Origin: Verrucomicrobia bacterium UBA6015
GTDB lineage: Bacteria; Verrucomicrobiota; Kiritimatiellia; UBA8416
DNA length: 5,782 bases
NCBI GenBank assembly: GCA_002428045.1
Contig: DIZZ01000027.1
Location: 1-5,782 of the forward strand
Direction of reading: 5' to 3'
Below are positions 5,514 to 5,782 of this stretch, one piece after another (position 1 is the first letter of the stretch; each line of letters starts with the position of its first letter). The notes below the pieces were generated by a model. That model searched no databases. It worked only from the letters and a program-made list of their open reading frames with translations, and was not told the DNA's origin. The translations under genes were made by a program, and so were the position numbers.

Positions 5514-5782
5514 ATGCCCAAGGACCAGCTCCGCCGCGGCCGCGCCCTGCCTCACGCCACGCTTGGCCGCCGGCGCGCCCAGCCCTTCACCTACACCCCG
5601 CGCCTTTTGGAGGCGGTGCCGCTACCGGTCGGGCGCGGCTTCGCCCAGCCCGGACTGTGGGTGTGCCTGCGCTGCCTGCGCTTCACCAGCCTGTGCCCGG
5701 TGACCGGCCAGCCCGACTGGGCGTCGGTGACGATCAACTACATCCCCGACGCGACCCTGGTCGAAAGCAAGTCGCTGAAGGA
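5514..5782 (+). CDS. queF: NADPH-dependent 7-cyano-7-deazaguanine reductase QueF (3' partial)
   Basis: QueF reduces the nitrile of preQ0 to the aminomethyl group of preQ1 with NADPH in queuosine tRNA-modification biosynthesis, in the cytoplasm. The visible 89 residues contain the family signature FTSLCPVTGQPD at 57-68, with Cys61 as the nucleophile that forms the thioimide with preQ0 and Asp68 as the catalytic acid. ESKSLK (84-89) is the start of the QueF motif that continues past the window end. TLGRR and FTYTPRLLEAVPLP match the usual N-terminal layout of unimodular (YkvM-type) QueF. The segment before the active site reads WVCLRCLRF; in Bacillus-type enzymes the equivalent is a CPEF segment, so the Pro and Glu are replaced by Leu and Arg and an extra cysteine is present. 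The start at 5514 has a GGTGGGA seven bases upstream; an ATG at 5506 is in another frame. Truncated at the right edge; divergent from the esterase. Confidence 0.93.
   Translation, partial: MPKDQLRRGRALPHATLGRRRAQPFTYTPRLLEAVPLPVGRGFAQPGLWVCLRCLRFTSLCPVTGQPDWASVTINYIPDATLVESKSLK

Noticed and set aside
5506..5703. Plus-strand open frame starting at 5506
   Set aside because: It is out of frame with queF, whose conserved FTSLCPVTGQPD signature fixes the real frame from 5514.

Overview
The window is GC-rich bacterial DNA with six protein-coding genes: five are on two opposing units and the sixth is cut by the right edge. No rRNA, tRNA, CRISPR array, transposase or integrase is visible. The taxon cannot be fixed from the sequence. 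High GC, a unimodular-type QueF, an EstA-like esterase and an intergenic palindrome built on GGAGG/ACGGAGG words fit a Gram-negative such as Verrucomicrobiota (Opitutaceae-like), but this is a weak inference.

Left half (2-3634, + strand): three tightly packed genes read in one direction, none of which I recognise. Gene 1 is open through the left edge, so its N-terminus is missing. It is a helical, aromatic-rich protein with a His/Asp tail. Gene 2 begins at the end of gene 1 and encodes an exported, probably beta-rich protein. Gene 3 overlaps the stop of gene 2 by four bases (GTGA) and encodes another protein with a signal peptide, carrying a CPCC cysteine cluster. The packing implies one transcript. 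The two adjacent exported products suggest a shared role at or outside the inner membrane, but no function can be assigned. This is the part of the window most likely to hold something undescribed.

Middle (3635-3748): a short convergent intergenic region with a GC-rich hairpin and no T-tract. It is also near a change in base composition: the left genes are moderately GC-rich (50% in 2041-2100), the right genes very GC-rich (85% in 4261-4320).

Right half (3749-5782): two minus-strand metabolic genes, an EstA/tributyrin-esterase-like alpha/beta hydrolase followed downstream by a classical NAD-type short-chain dehydrogenase/reductase. They are separated by 118 bases filled mostly by a large imperfect inverted repeat (27 of 30 arm positions match). 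Divergent from the esterase, after an 81-base gap, is the start of queF (7-cyano-7-deazaguanine reductase, queuosine biosynthesis), truncated by the window end after its active-site Cys and Asp.
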